DNA of 64,000 nt from NCBI GenBank assembly GCA_963706605.1, contig OY970165.1, positions 310,001 to 374,000 on the forward strand. Direction: 5' to 3'. Position numbers and translations under genes: made by a program. This DNA comes from VRUE01 sp963706605 (GTDB lineage Bacteria; Actinomycetota; Thermoleophilia; Solirubrobacterales; 70-9). Shown piece by piece: positions 10,040 to 17,647 of the stretch. Position 1 is the first letter of the stretch. Each line of letters starts with the position of its first letter. The notes beneath the pieces were generated by a model. The model made no database searches, was not told the origin of the DNA, and saw only the letters and a program-made list of their open reading frames with translations.

Positions 10040-10151
10040 CAGGTTACCGCCCCCTCCAGACACGTGCAAGCCGCGGCCGCCCCTCGCAACCCGCCCCCCA
10101 TCCGCTCATAAGCCGCGCCAGGGCCAAACATCTAGAATCGACCGCCCTCGA

Positions 10152-10237
10152 GCGGCTGTGGCGGAACTGGTAGACGCGCAAGGTTGAGGGCCTTGTGTCC
10201 CTAACGGGACGTGATGGTTCGACTCCATTCAGCCGCA
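10152..10237 (+). tRNA. tRNA-Leu(GAG)
   Basis: The acceptor stem GCGGCTG pairs perfectly with CAGCCGC, with discriminator A at 10237. The anticodon stem CAAGG/CCTTG encloses TTGAGGG, giving anticodon GAG. The long variable arm (TGTCCCTAACGGGACG) is the class II form expected for leucine, and GTTCGACTC is the T loop. CCA is not encoded. Confidence 0.96.
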
Positions 10238-10240
10238 TCG

Positions 10241-10265
10241 AAAGCCCCCGGAAATCGGGGGTTTT
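10241..10265 (+). terminator. Rho-independent terminator of tRNA-Leu
   Basis: CCCCCG at 10245-10250 pairs with CGGGGG at 10256-10261 around GAAAT and is followed by TTTT. The upstream AAAG pairs into the T-run. It begins a few bases after the tRNA. Confidence 0.88.
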
Positions 10266-10281
10266 CGCATTTCAGACCTCC

Positions 10282-10767
10282 TCACTCCGCCGCGGAATCG
10301 GGAGGACTCGCGAGGACAAGACGCTCGGAGGCGGCCTCGCTGCGGTAATCGAAGATCCGCTTGAGGTCGCGACGAACGAAGAGGACATGCGCGAGCGCGC
10401 CGAGCGGTCCCAATGGGATCGCGTAGCGGACGCGGTCGTGGATGACGGTCGCACCGTCGCCGTCCGTCTCGAAAGAGTGGGTGTGCTCCCAAAGGGAGTA
10501 GGGGCCTCTGGCCTGGACGTCGACGAAGCGCGCCGGCGGCTCCCAGATCTCGATCTGAGTCTGCCAGCGCACCGGCACTCCGTGCAGCCTCAGCTTGTAG
10601 TCGAGCAACGTGCCCTGCCCAAGCGTCAGATCCCCCGGCGTCGTCACTTCGAAGTGAAGCCAGTGCGGCGTCATAGGCTCCAGGTTGAGTGCGTCCACAT
10701 AGAAGTCGAATGCCTGCTCGACAGGTACCTCGACCCGTTGACTGCGCTCGAGGACGTGTATGGACAC
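10282..10767 (-). CDS. SRPBCC (START/Bet v1-like) ligand-binding family protein
   Basis: 161 residues from the GTG at 10767. The pattern is that of polyketide-cyclase/SRPBCC proteins: an initial strand (IHVLERSQRVEVPVEQAFDF), the VPVRWQTQIEIWEPPARFVD core, SLWEHTHSFE, and DRVRYAIPLGPLG before a C-terminal helix. Such proteins bind hydrophobic ligands or act as small enzymes or coenzyme Q-binding partners. A TTG at 10821 would overlap the divergent neighbour's 5' end. That neighbour is a YbjT-like protein; in some YbjT-family members a DUF2867 domain of the same SRPBCC superfamily is fused, so a functional link is plausible. Confidence 0.8.
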   Translation of the reverse strand: MSIHVLERSQRVEVPVEQAFDFYVDALNLEPMTPHWLHFEVTTPGDLTLGQGTLLDYKLRLHGVPVRWQTQIEIWEPPARFVDVQARGPYSLWEHTHSFETDGDGATVIHDRVRYAIPLGPLGALAHVLFVRRDLKRIFDYRSEAASERLVLASPPDSAAE

Positions 10768-10811
10768 GGGTCCAGTCTTGCAGCCCCGTTTGATGGGGGT
10801 ACTTTTTAGAG

Positions 10812-11720
10812 ATCGCCGCAAGCACTCTCATCGCGGGAGCCACGGGTTTCATCGGCTCCCGGCTGGCCGGCTCGCTGGCGGGCACCGAGTCATCCGTCCG
10901 CTGCCTGGTTCGGGATCGCTCCAAAGCCCACTCGCTCGAGACAGCGGGTCTGGACCTCCACGTAGGTGACATCACCGACGCGGAGAGCCTGGTGGGTGCA
11001 GGGAGAGACGTCGAGGTCGCTTACTACCTCATCCATGCGATGGCCGGTGGCGGAGGGTACGCTGAGCGAGAGCAGACGGGGGCGCTGAACTTCGCCCGGA
11101 TGGCCAGGCGCGAAGGCGTCAGGCGCGTCATCTATCTCGGAGGGCTGGGCGAGGAGAGCAAGTCGCAGCACCTACGCAGCCGCCACGAGACGGCGCGGGT
11201 ACTCGCCGCCGAGGGTCCGCCGCTCACCTATTTCCGCGCGGCGATGGTGGTCGGTGCCGGCAGCGAGTCCTTCCGGACCCTGCACTACCTGGTCCGCCGG
11301 CTGCCGGTGATGATCGGCCCCAGCTGGCTACGAACGGCTACGCAGCCGATCGGCATCGACGCGACGGTCGAGTATCTGCTCCGCGCTCCCGAAGTTTCCG
11401 AGTCCGAGGGGCGGGAGGTCCAGATCGGCGGCCCGGACGTCCTCTCCTACTCCGAGATGCTGGATCGGATGGCGTTGGCGATGGGGATGCGCCCGCGACG
11501 AAAGGTCCCCGTCCCCTTCATCACTCCCTGGCTCTCGGCACTGTGGCTTGGCCTGATGACGCCAGTCGACGTCAAGGTGGCACGCCCGTTGGTCGAGGGC
11601 CTGACCACGGCAACCGTGGTCACCGACCCCTCCGGAGCCGAGCCGTTCGACATCTCGCCAGCGTCATTTGACGAGGCGCTGCGGCGCGCGCTCGCGGAGG
11701 AAGGGAGCCGAACGGAGTAG
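10812..11720 (+). CDS. NAD(P)-binding protein, YbjT/atypical SDR (5' end uncertain)
   Basis: About 300 residues. The Rossmann start STLIAGATGFIGSRLAG at about 10821-10871 is clear, followed by LVRDRSKA, GDITDAESL, YYLIHAM (typical of YbjT-like atypical SDRs) and RVIYLGGLG. The frame is open only from 10794, and between that point and the Rossmann motif there is no ATG, GTG or TTG; the first conventional start is the GTG at 10992, which would delete the cofactor site. An ATC at 10812 is used here as placeholder. An ATG at 10793 lies one frame off and would join the gene if the T5 run at 10803-10807 were one base shorter. It is either a frameshift, a sequence error or non-standard initiation. 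Confidence 0.75.
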   Translation: MAASTLIAGATGFIGSRLAGSLAGTESSVRCLVRDRSKAHSLETAGLDLHVGDITDAESLVGAGRDVEVAYYLIHAMAGGGGYAEREQTGALNFARMARREGVRRVIYLGGLGEESKSQHLRSRHETARVLAAEGPPLTYFRAAMVVGAGSESFRTLHYLVRRLPVMIGPSWLRTATQPIGIDATVEYLLRAPEVSESEGREVQIGGPDVLSYSEMLDRMALAMGMRPRRKVPVPFITPWLSALWLGLMTPVDVKVARPLVEGLTTATVVTDPSGAEPFDISPASFDEALRRALAEEGSRTE

Positions 11721-11983
11721 ACCTGACCAGTCGATCAGGCCGGATGTGGTGCCTACTGGCCAGCCCCCTTGGGGGACATTCACTTTGTTTCATACGTTCG
11801 GGGGATTGTGCTGCCCGGTCGAAGCTCAGATAGTGCGGCGGCAGCTGAGGCACGGCGGCGATCGCGAAGCCCGTCCGCTGGATGTCTGATGATCCCGAAG
11901 CGACTTGGGCGCCGATCGTGGTCGAGGAGAGCGGTTGCCTGCAGCTCACCGAGCAGCATAGGACCGAGGCGACCCACGCGGCC

Positions 11984-12004
11984 TCTTGTACATCTCGTAC
12001 AAGA
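11984..12004. promoter_or_regulatory. Perfect 8-5-8 palindrome upstream of the secreted-protein operon
   Basis: TCTTGTAC (11984-11991) and GTACAAGA (11997-12004) flank ATCTC. The architecture equals that of the site at 5871-5891 but the sequence differs. The TTGTAC half-site resembles operators of TetR-family repressors. It lies 110 bp before the first gene of the operon. Confidence 0.5.
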
Positions 12005-12006
12005 CG

Positions 12007-12026
12007 GGCAAATCTGATTGCCTTTT
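12007..12026 (+). terminator. Small hairpin with T-run, possible attenuator
   Basis: GGCAA (12007-12011) pairs with TTGCC (12018-12022), followed by TTTT. It is a short 5-bp stem located between the 11984 palindrome and the start of the operon at 12114, so it would act in the leader if transcription starts upstream. Confidence 0.3.
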
Positions 12027-12113
12027 CGCGATTCAAGACTTCTCCGCCTCTGACCGATGCCCCTGGGTCTCTTTGGAGCGCCTGCTCCGCCAACCACTAC
12101 AGGGGGATTCGGA

Positions 12114-12584
12114 ATGACCTGGATAACGAGAAAGCGCGCGCTGATCGCGCTGGGCAGCACCTGCACCTTGGCGGTCGCCGGCGTCGCGTTCGCGTACTTC
12201 ACGACGAGCGGCTCGGGGACCGGAACCGCGACCGTCGGCTCGAGCTCCGCCGTGACGCTCCATGCCACGATCTCCTCCACCCTGTACCCGGGCACCTCGT
12301 CCCCCGTGAGCTTCACGGTCGACAACCCCTCCTCGGGGTCGCAGCGGGTGGGAACCATCACCCTTGCCAGCATCACCGTCGATGCCGGCCACTCGACCTG
12401 CAGCACCGCGATCAGCGGCGGAAATCCCGACTTCTCGATGCCGGCTGTCACGGTCAATCACACCTTCGGGCCGGGCAACGGTCAGAGCGTGACCCCGACC
12501 GGGACCCTGACCATGAACGAAACCGGCGTGAGCCAGGACGCGTGCCAAGGCGCGACGGTGACGCTGCATCTGACCAACAACTGA
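12114..12584 (+). CDS. Small secreted protein with TasA/SipW-type leader
   Basis: 156 residues. The N-terminus has KRALIALGSTCTLAVAGVAF followed by AYFTTSGSGTG, the pattern of SipW-dependent signal peptides seen in TasA/camelysin-like proteins, with cleavage expected near AFA-YFT. The mature part is a predicted beta-sandwich: LYPGTSSPVSF, VDNPSSGSQRVGTITLASI, cysteine in HSTCSTA and the end motif VSQDACQGATVTLHL. Two cysteines may form a disulfide. ATG 12114 is preceded by AGGGGG. The C-terminal two thirds resemble the end of the next gene's product. No SipW peptidase gene is visible in the window. Exported, probably surface or matrix-associated. Confidence 0.72.
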   Translation: MTWITRKRALIALGSTCTLAVAGVAFAYFTTSGSGTGTATVGSSSAVTLHATISSTLYPGTSSPVSFTVDNPSSGSQRVGTITLASITVDAGHSTCSTAISGGNPDFSMPAVTVNHTFGPGNGQSVTPTGTLTMNETGVSQDACQGATVTLHLTNN

Positions 12585-12599
12585 TCCCGGGGCGCTGTC

Positions 12600-13376
12600 A
12601 TCAAGGCACTGATCGGACTGGTCGGGATCAGCGGCTGCCTCACCGCGGTCGCCTGGGCGGCGACCTGGCGCTCGCCTTCTGTCGACGCTCTGGCCGACCC
12701 GCGGGCCGCTGCCCGGACGCTCCCGCAGGGAGCCCAAGCCTCAAACGTCAAAGTGCCATCCAAAGCCCCACCCAAACCAAGAATCACCCAGCGCCCCGAG
12801 GCACCGGTGCTCTCAACAACCGCCCGATTTGGCTTCACCGACCGTGCGCCCGGCGTGCGGTTCGAATGCCACCTCGACCGCGAACGGTGGAAGGGCTGTC
12901 GAACGCCCGCCATCTTCACCGCCCTCGCGGCCGGGGGCCACAGCTTCGCCGTGCGCGCGCTGGACGGCCGCGGCCGGCGCAGCCCGGTGGCCCGGTTCCG
13001 CTGGAAGCTCCTGGCCCCGAAGACGTTCTCGATCACGCCGCGGTTGACCAATCTGGACCCTCTGTTCCCCGGTGCGCCCCCGGCGGCGCTGCCCCTTGCG
13101 GTCACAAACCCAAACCCGGTGCCAATCTTCATCACCAGCCTGCGGGCCATCGCGACAACCGACCCCCTGGGATGCACCAGCGCTGAGAACCTCGCGATCT
13201 ACCGATCCAGCGCCTCCAGCTCGCAGCCGCTTGAAGTCCCCGCGCGGGGATCGGTGAGCCTGCCGGCGCAGGGGATTTCGCCGCCCGCGATTCAGCTGCG
13301 CAACCTCCCCGTCAATCAGGACGCCTGCCAGAGCGCCCAGTTCCCGCTCGTGTTCAGCGGAAGGGCACGCGGATGA
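12600..13376 (+). CDS. Anchored secreted protein with FN3-like and TasA-like C-terminal domain (start uncertain)
   Basis: About 258 residues if read from the ATC at 12600. Residues 3-24 (ALIGLVGISGCLTAVAWAAT) form a signal anchor. A middle domain with RFECHLDRERWKGC and LAAGGHSFAVRALDGRGRRS resembles the sugar-enzyme-associated bacterial FN3/Ig-like repeat. The C-terminal domain (LFPGAPPAALPL, VTNPNPVPIFITSL, GCTSAENL, VNQDACQSAQFPL) matches the preceding protein. The frame is open immediately after that gene's TGA, but no ATG, GTG or TTG occurs before the GTG at 12753, which would delete the anchor. Its stop overlaps the next gene as ATGA, implying coupling. Confidence 0.65.
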   Translation: MKALIGLVGISGCLTAVAWAATWRSPSVDALADPRAAARTLPQGAQASNVKVPSKAPPKPRITQRPEAPVLSTTARFGFTDRAPGVRFECHLDRERWKGCRTPAIFTALAAGGHSFAVRALDGRGRRSPVARFRWKLLAPKTFSITPRLTNLDPLFPGAPPAALPLAVTNPNPVPIFITSLRAIATTDPLGCTSAENLAIYRSSASSSQPLEVPARGSVSLPAQGISPPAIQLRNLPVNQDACQSAQFPLVFSGRARG

Positions 13377-15244
13377 GACCGTCGCTGCCGGCTGGGGTCA
13401 CCGGCATCGCGCTGGTCATCACCATGGTTGCAACAGCGTCGGGAACGGCCTTTGCCTACTTCTCGACCTCGGGCGCGGGGAGCGCGCCCGCGGCCGTGAC
13501 CAAACTCTCAGCGCCCACGATCTCCTCCGCCACTCCGGCGGTCGGCGGGACGGTCGCGCTGAGCTGGAGTGCCGTCACCGCGCCGGGGACAGGCACCGTG
13601 ACCTACTCGGTCGCGCGCGACGGGGGCGCACCGGCCGGCAACTGCCCGAGCCCCGCCGCTCCAACGGAAGTGACCAGCTGCACCGACGGCGGCCTCGAAG
13701 TCGGAACCCACAGCTACGTCGTGACCGCCCGCTGGCGCTCCTGGAGCGCGAGCAGCTCGACCACAACGGCAAAAATCACGGTTGGGACTGCCACCCACCT
13801 GACCCTCACGGCAGCCTCGGCCACCCCCACGGCGGGAGTCGCCGACAACCTGACGATCACCGCGCTGGACGCCAACAACAGCACCGTCACGACCTACGCC
13901 GGCACCCACAACCTCACCTTCTCAGGTGCTTCCTCCAGCCCCGGAGGAACTGCCCCCACGGTCTCCAATAGCTCCGGGACCGCAACCGCGTTCGGTACCG
14001 CCACCGCGATCAACTTCAGCTCCGGCATCGCCACTGTCACCTCCTCAAAGAACGGCACGATGAAGCTCTACAAGAGCGAGGCGGCGAGCATCGCGGCCAG
14101 CGACGGGTCGATCTCGACCTCTCCGGCACTGTCCGTCACCGTCACCGCTGCCGCGGCCTCAAAACTCACCCTCTCCCCTGCCTCGACGACGCCCACGGCG
14201 GGTGCCGCGGACAACCTGACGACCACCGCGCTCGACGCCTACGGCAATACCGCGACCTCCTACACCGGGTCCCACAACCTCACCTTCTCGGGTGCTTCGG
14301 CCAGTCCAGGTGGTTCCGTGCCCACGGTCTCAGACGCCTCGGGCGTGGAAACCGCCTTCGGCGCCGCAACCGCAACCACCTTCAGCTCAGGGATAGCGAG
14401 TGCCTCGGGGGTCAGCAACGGCGTGATGAAGCTCTACAAGAGCGGCGCGGCGAGCATCAAAGTCAGCGACGGCTCGCTTTCCTCTACGGCTGTATCCACC
14501 ACCACCGCGGCCGCCGCCGCCTCGAAGCTCACCCTCTCCGCCGCCTCGACGACGCCCACGGCGGGAGTCGCGGACAACCTGACGACCACCGCGCTCGACG
14601 CCTATGGCAATACGGCGACCTCCTACACCGGGTCCCACAACCTCACCTTCTCGGGTGCTTCGGCAAGCCCGAACGGGACCGCCCCGACCGTGGTCAACAC
14701 CTCCGGGACGGTTACCGCCTTCGGCGCCGCGACCGCGATCAGCTTCAGCGCCGGCATCGCCTCCGTCACCTCCTCGAAAAACGGCGTGATGAAGCTCTAC
14801 AAGAGCGGAGCAGCGAGCATCGTGGTCAGCGACGGCTCGATCTCGAATGCCGCCGGGCTTGCGGTGACCGTCTCCCCGGCCGCCGCGGCGAAGCTGGCCC
14901 TCACGAACGTCACGATCAGCGCCGGCAGCCTCGGCTCGACCTGTCTCTTCACCTGCGCGGTGACGGGGCTTGGCAACGGCGGCACCGTCACGGCGAAGGT
15001 CGGCGTCACCGACAGTCTCGGGAACACGGTCACCGCGCTGGGCAGCGAACATGCGGTCACGGTCACGACGAACGGCGGAACGATCAGCGGCGGAGCACTC
15101 ACGATCGAAGCCACCGGCCCGGCTGAATCCGCCACGAAATTCACCTTCACCGCCCAGGCGAGCGGCACCTACACCGATACGGTCACCGCAGCGACGTCCG
15201 CCGGCACGATTTACACGAGCGCAACGGCTACCGCCACCCGGTAA
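13373..15244 (+). CDS. Large repetitive secreted Ig-like protein with SipW-type leader
   Basis: 623 residues, extremely rich in Ser, Thr, Ala and Gly. The leader ends GTAFAYFSTSGAGSAPA, like the first gene of the operon. An FN3-like domain covers about 45-135. Three tandem repeats of 121-122 residues follow (about 140-504), each with LTLxxASxTPTAG, DNLTxTALDA, THNLTFSGAS or SHNLTFSGAS, and MKLYKSxAASI, the form of bacterial Ig-like adhesin modules. A last Ig-like domain (VTISAGSLGSTCLFTCAVTG) closes the protein. There is no LPXTG motif or transmembrane C-terminus, so attachment may go through the co-expressed small proteins. It starts inside the previous gene's stop (ATGA). Confidence 0.78.
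   Translation: MRPSLPAGVTGIALVITMVATASGTAFAYFSTSGAGSAPAAVTKLSAPTISSATPAVGGTVALSWSAVTAPGTGTVTYSVARDGGAPAGNCPSPAAPTEVTSCTDGGLEVGTHSYVVTARWRSWSASSSTTTAKITVGTATHLTLTAASATPTAGVADNLTITALDANNSTVTTYAGTHNLTFSGASSSPGGTAPTVSNSSGTATAFGTATAINFSSGIATVTSSKNGTMKLYKSEAASIAASDGSISTSPALSVTVTAAAASKLTLSPASTTPTAGAADNLTTTALDAYGNTATSYTGSHNLTFSGASASPGGSVPTVSDASGVETAFGAATATTFSSGIASASGVSNGVMKLYKSGAASIKVSDGSLSSTAVSTTTAAAAASKLTLSAASTTPTAGVADNLTTTALDAYGNTATSYTGSHNLTFSGASASPNGTAPTVVNTSGTVTAFGAATAISFSAGIASVTSSKNGVMKLYKSGAASIVVSDGSISNAAGLAVTVSPAAAAKLALTNVTISAGSLGSTCLFTCAVTGLGNGGTVTAKVGVTDSLGNTVTALGSEHAVTVTTNGGTISGGALTIEATGPAESATKFTFTAQASGTYTDTVTAATSAGTIYTSATATATR
13790..14884 (+). repeat. Three tandem 363-366-bp coding repeats
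   Basis: Repeat starts are at about 13790, 14156 and 14519, all in frame. Repeats 2 and 3 are nearly identical over 14207-14302 and 14570-14665, with only two visible differences, while repeat 1 is more diverged. This points to recent duplication or gene conversion and possible copy-number change. Confidence 0.88.
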
Positions 15245-15340
15245 ACGCGCTCCGGCAGCCACACCACCAAGCACGCGCCGCTCGGTTTTGATCAAGTGGA
15301 CACTGCGCAATCGGGCGCCGGTGCGGGAGGAGCAGGTCAG

Positions 15341-17629
15341 GTGGAGACAACGGTCCATGAAGAGGCTTTCGCCCTGTTCAAAGAGCAGCTGGAGGATTGG
15401 CTCATCGAGGAGGAGACCGAGCGAACGCTTGCCGCGGTGGCCGCCGAGTGCCCCAAGGTGACGGTGGAGACGGTCCGCGCCAAAGTGCTCGACAAATGGA
15501 GAGACGTCGAAATGCGTCTCGAACCTGCGCTGGAAGGCTGGAGAAAAGCGCGCGAGCGGCTGACCGAGGCCGAGGTGGGCGTCGAGTCACAGGTCTCCGC
15601 CTCGCGCCTGCGATGGGTGGGGCGGCTGACGATCGCCGTTGTCCTGCTCGCCGCGGGCGGGGTCGTGATCCTGGGGGCTGCCGTCGACGCGGCCTTCCTA
15701 TTCCTCCTCTACTTCGTGGCGCTGCTCATCCCCCTGCCCTGGCTGAATCTTTGGGGCGAGCGACGCCTGGCGACCTCCGAGCTCTCGCTCCCCCTCCGGA
15801 CGAAGGCCCTCGAAAGGTCGGAAAAGCGTTTTCGCACGGCGCTCGAGGAACAGGTCGCCGTGGCGATCCGCGAGGTCGTCAACGCCGACATCACCTCCTT
15901 CGAGAAGAGCTTTCGCATCTTCGACCAGCGCGGCCTGCGAGAGTTAACCGATCCCGAGCGGGAGGTATCGACCCGTTCGAGCGGCGCGCTGAAGCGCCTC
16001 TTGACATCACTCGACAGCGGCAGCATCGGGCTCGCCGGCCCCCGCGGCGCCGGCAAGACGACCCTGATCACGAGCTTCGCAAAGGGACGTTCGATGCCCT
16101 TCGAGAAGGAGCGAACCGGACTGGTCGTCTCGGCGCCGGTGAAATACGACGCGCGCGAGTTCGTCCTTCACCTCTTCAGCTCTCTCTGCAAGGAGGTGAT
16201 CGGCGAGGACGGACTGGAGGAGATGTCCCAGCTGAGCTGGCGATCGCTGGGCCGGCGCAGGCGCGCGCTGCTCGCGCAGTTGGCCATGTACGCCGGGGGC
16301 GTGCTGATGATCGCGGCGGTGGCGATGCTTGTCTTCCACAGGACCTCCCCCCAAGGCCCGACCGAGACCGGCGGCACTCTGCTCGTCATCGGATTTGCCG
16401 TCGCCTACATCGCGTTCATGGTGCGTAGCAGCAACGACCCGAGGCTCGCACGGAGGGTGAACGCCTTCCTCACCTGGGCAATGCGCATGGACAAATCCAA
16501 ATCCAAACCTCGCCCCAAACGATCACCCGAGCAGGTTGCCGGCGAGCGTCTCGAGGAAATCGGGTTCCAGCAGAGTGTCTCCTCGGGCATGTCGGGGGGT
16601 CTCAAGCTGCCTCTTGGCATGAGCCTCAGCGGTGACTCGGCGACCACCATGTCGCGCAGGCCCTGGAGCATGCCGGAGGCGGTGGACGAGTTCCGCCGCT
16701 TCGCCTCGACCCAGTTCGAGGACCGATACCTGGTGATCGGGATCGACGAGCTGGACAAGATGGAGTCCGATGAGGCCGCGCGCGAATTCCTCAATGACGT
16801 CAAGGGGGTCTTCGGGGTGAACGGCTGCTACTACCTCGTCTCCGTCTCGGAGGACGCGATGAGCACCTTCCAGCGGCGCGGCCTGCCGTTTCGCGACGTC
16901 TTCGACAGCTCCTTTGACGCGATCCAGCAGGTCCGCTACCTGACCCTGGCCGAGTCGCGGCTCGTACTGGAGAGTCGCGTGACCGGACTGCCGGTCCCGT
17001 TCCAGTGCCTCTGTCACTGCCTGGCCGGCGGCCTGCCGCGTGACCTGATCAGGGTCACGCGCAACCTCGTCGACATCGCCGAACACTTCCCCACTCCAGC
17101 CGGGGGGACGGGGCAGCCATCGCAAACGCTCGGCGAGCTCTGCACCGCGCTGGTCCGCGCCGAACATCGCGGCAAGATGGAGGCCGCGATCACGGCCAAC
17201 CGCGCGACCACGGGCGATCGTCGCGACTGGCTGGTGAAATGGCTCGACAAGCAGCAATCCGGTTCGGTCAACCCGGCCAACCTGCGCGACTGGACGGCGG
17301 ATCTGGCGCAGTGGTCCGGCCTGCGCGAGCTGATCTGGGAGGACGACAGAGCCCGACGGGCGCGGGAGATAGCGGTCGAGATCGCCGCCTTCAACTACTA
17401 CGCCGCCACCATGCTGGAGTTCTTCGGCCTCAGCTACATCGATCTACTGCTGCGCAAGGGCGCGAAAAACGAGCTCGATCCGCTCGGCGGCTTTGCGGTC
17501 GAACGGCTCGGGGTTGCGCGTCAGCACTTCGTGGTCAGTCCCTGGCTCGCCTGGGCGACGATCGACAGGGTGCGGAGCATGACTCGCCGTGAGCCGTGGG
17601 GGGACCCGCGCGGCGCCACAGCCCGCTGA
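15341..17629 (+). CDS. KAP-type membrane P-loop NTPase
   Basis: 762 residues from the GTG at 15341, chosen because GGGAGGAG lies about 8 bases upstream; a GTG at 15296 has no ribosome site. Order: an N-terminal helical part, two transmembrane segments at about 90-135, Walker A GPRGAGKTT (Lys239), two more membrane segments at about 305-360 (LAMYAGGVLMIAAVAMLVF, LLVIGFAVAYIAFMV), Walker B LVIGIDELDK (Asp469-Glu470), and a sensor strand YYLVSVSEDA. Membrane helices placed between Walker A and B are the hallmark of KAP NTPases, a group including PifA and Kidins220; some bacterial members exclude phage. Here the role is unknown. It follows the secreted-protein operon after 96 bp on the same strand. 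Confidence 0.78.
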   Translation: METTVHEEAFALFKEQLEDWLIEEETERTLAAVAAECPKVTVETVRAKVLDKWRDVEMRLEPALEGWRKARERLTEAEVGVESQVSASRLRWVGRLTIAVVLLAAGGVVILGAAVDAAFLFLLYFVALLIPLPWLNLWGERRLATSELSLPLRTKALERSEKRFRTALEEQVAVAIREVVNADITSFEKSFRIFDQRGLRELTDPEREVSTRSSGALKRLLTSLDSGSIGLAGPRGAGKTTLITSFAKGRSMPFEKERTGLVVSAPVKYDAREFVLHLFSSLCKEVIGEDGLEEMSQLSWRSLGRRRRALLAQLAMYAGGVLMIAAVAMLVFHRTSPQGPTETGGTLLVIGFAVAYIAFMVRSSNDPRLARRVNAFLTWAMRMDKSKSKPRPKRSPEQVAGERLEEIGFQQSVSSGMSGGLKLPLGMSLSGDSATTMSRRPWSMPEAVDEFRRFASTQFEDRYLVIGIDELDKMESDEAAREFLNDVKGVFGVNGCYYLVSVSEDAMSTFQRRGLPFRDVFDSSFDAIQQVRYLTLAESRLVLESRVTGLPVPFQCLCHCLAGGLPRDLIRVTRNLVDIAEHFPTPAGGTGQPSQTLGELCTALVRAEHRGKMEAAITANRATTGDRRDWLVKWLDKQQSGSVNPANLRDWTADLAQWSGLRELIWEDDRARRAREIAVEIAAFNYYAATMLEFFGLSYIDLLLRKGAKNELDPLGGFAVERLGVARQHFVVSPWLAWATIDRVRSMTRREPWGDPRGATAR

Positions 17630-17647
17630 CGGGCAAGGGATCGGCGA

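Larger units (their letters stand above)
11721..12113. other. 393-bp intergenic region with palindromes, no convincing gene
   Basis: This is the longest non-coding gap in the window. It contains a short CCCCC-TT-GGGGG palindrome near 11766, the perfect palindrome at 11984-12004, and a small hairpin with a T-run at 12007-12026. Open frames on both strands lack a ribosome site or recognisable protein features. I looked for c-di-GMP, cobalamin and other common riboswitch cores and saw none. It probably holds the promoter of the secreted-protein operon that starts at 12114. Confidence 0.6.

Noticed and set aside
11721..12113. Possible c-di-GMP or other riboswitch before the surface operon
   Set aside because: GGCAAAT at 12007 looked like a GEMM core, but the required ACGCAAAGCC partner and helices are missing.
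11882..13186. 434-codon open frame across the secreted-protein operon
   Set aside because: It is out of frame with the genes showing signal peptides and repeats and has no ribosome site or domain.
13790..14884. CRISPR-like array
   Set aside because: The repeats are 363-366 bp, in frame and protein-coding; no short direct repeats with unique spacers occur anywhere in the window.
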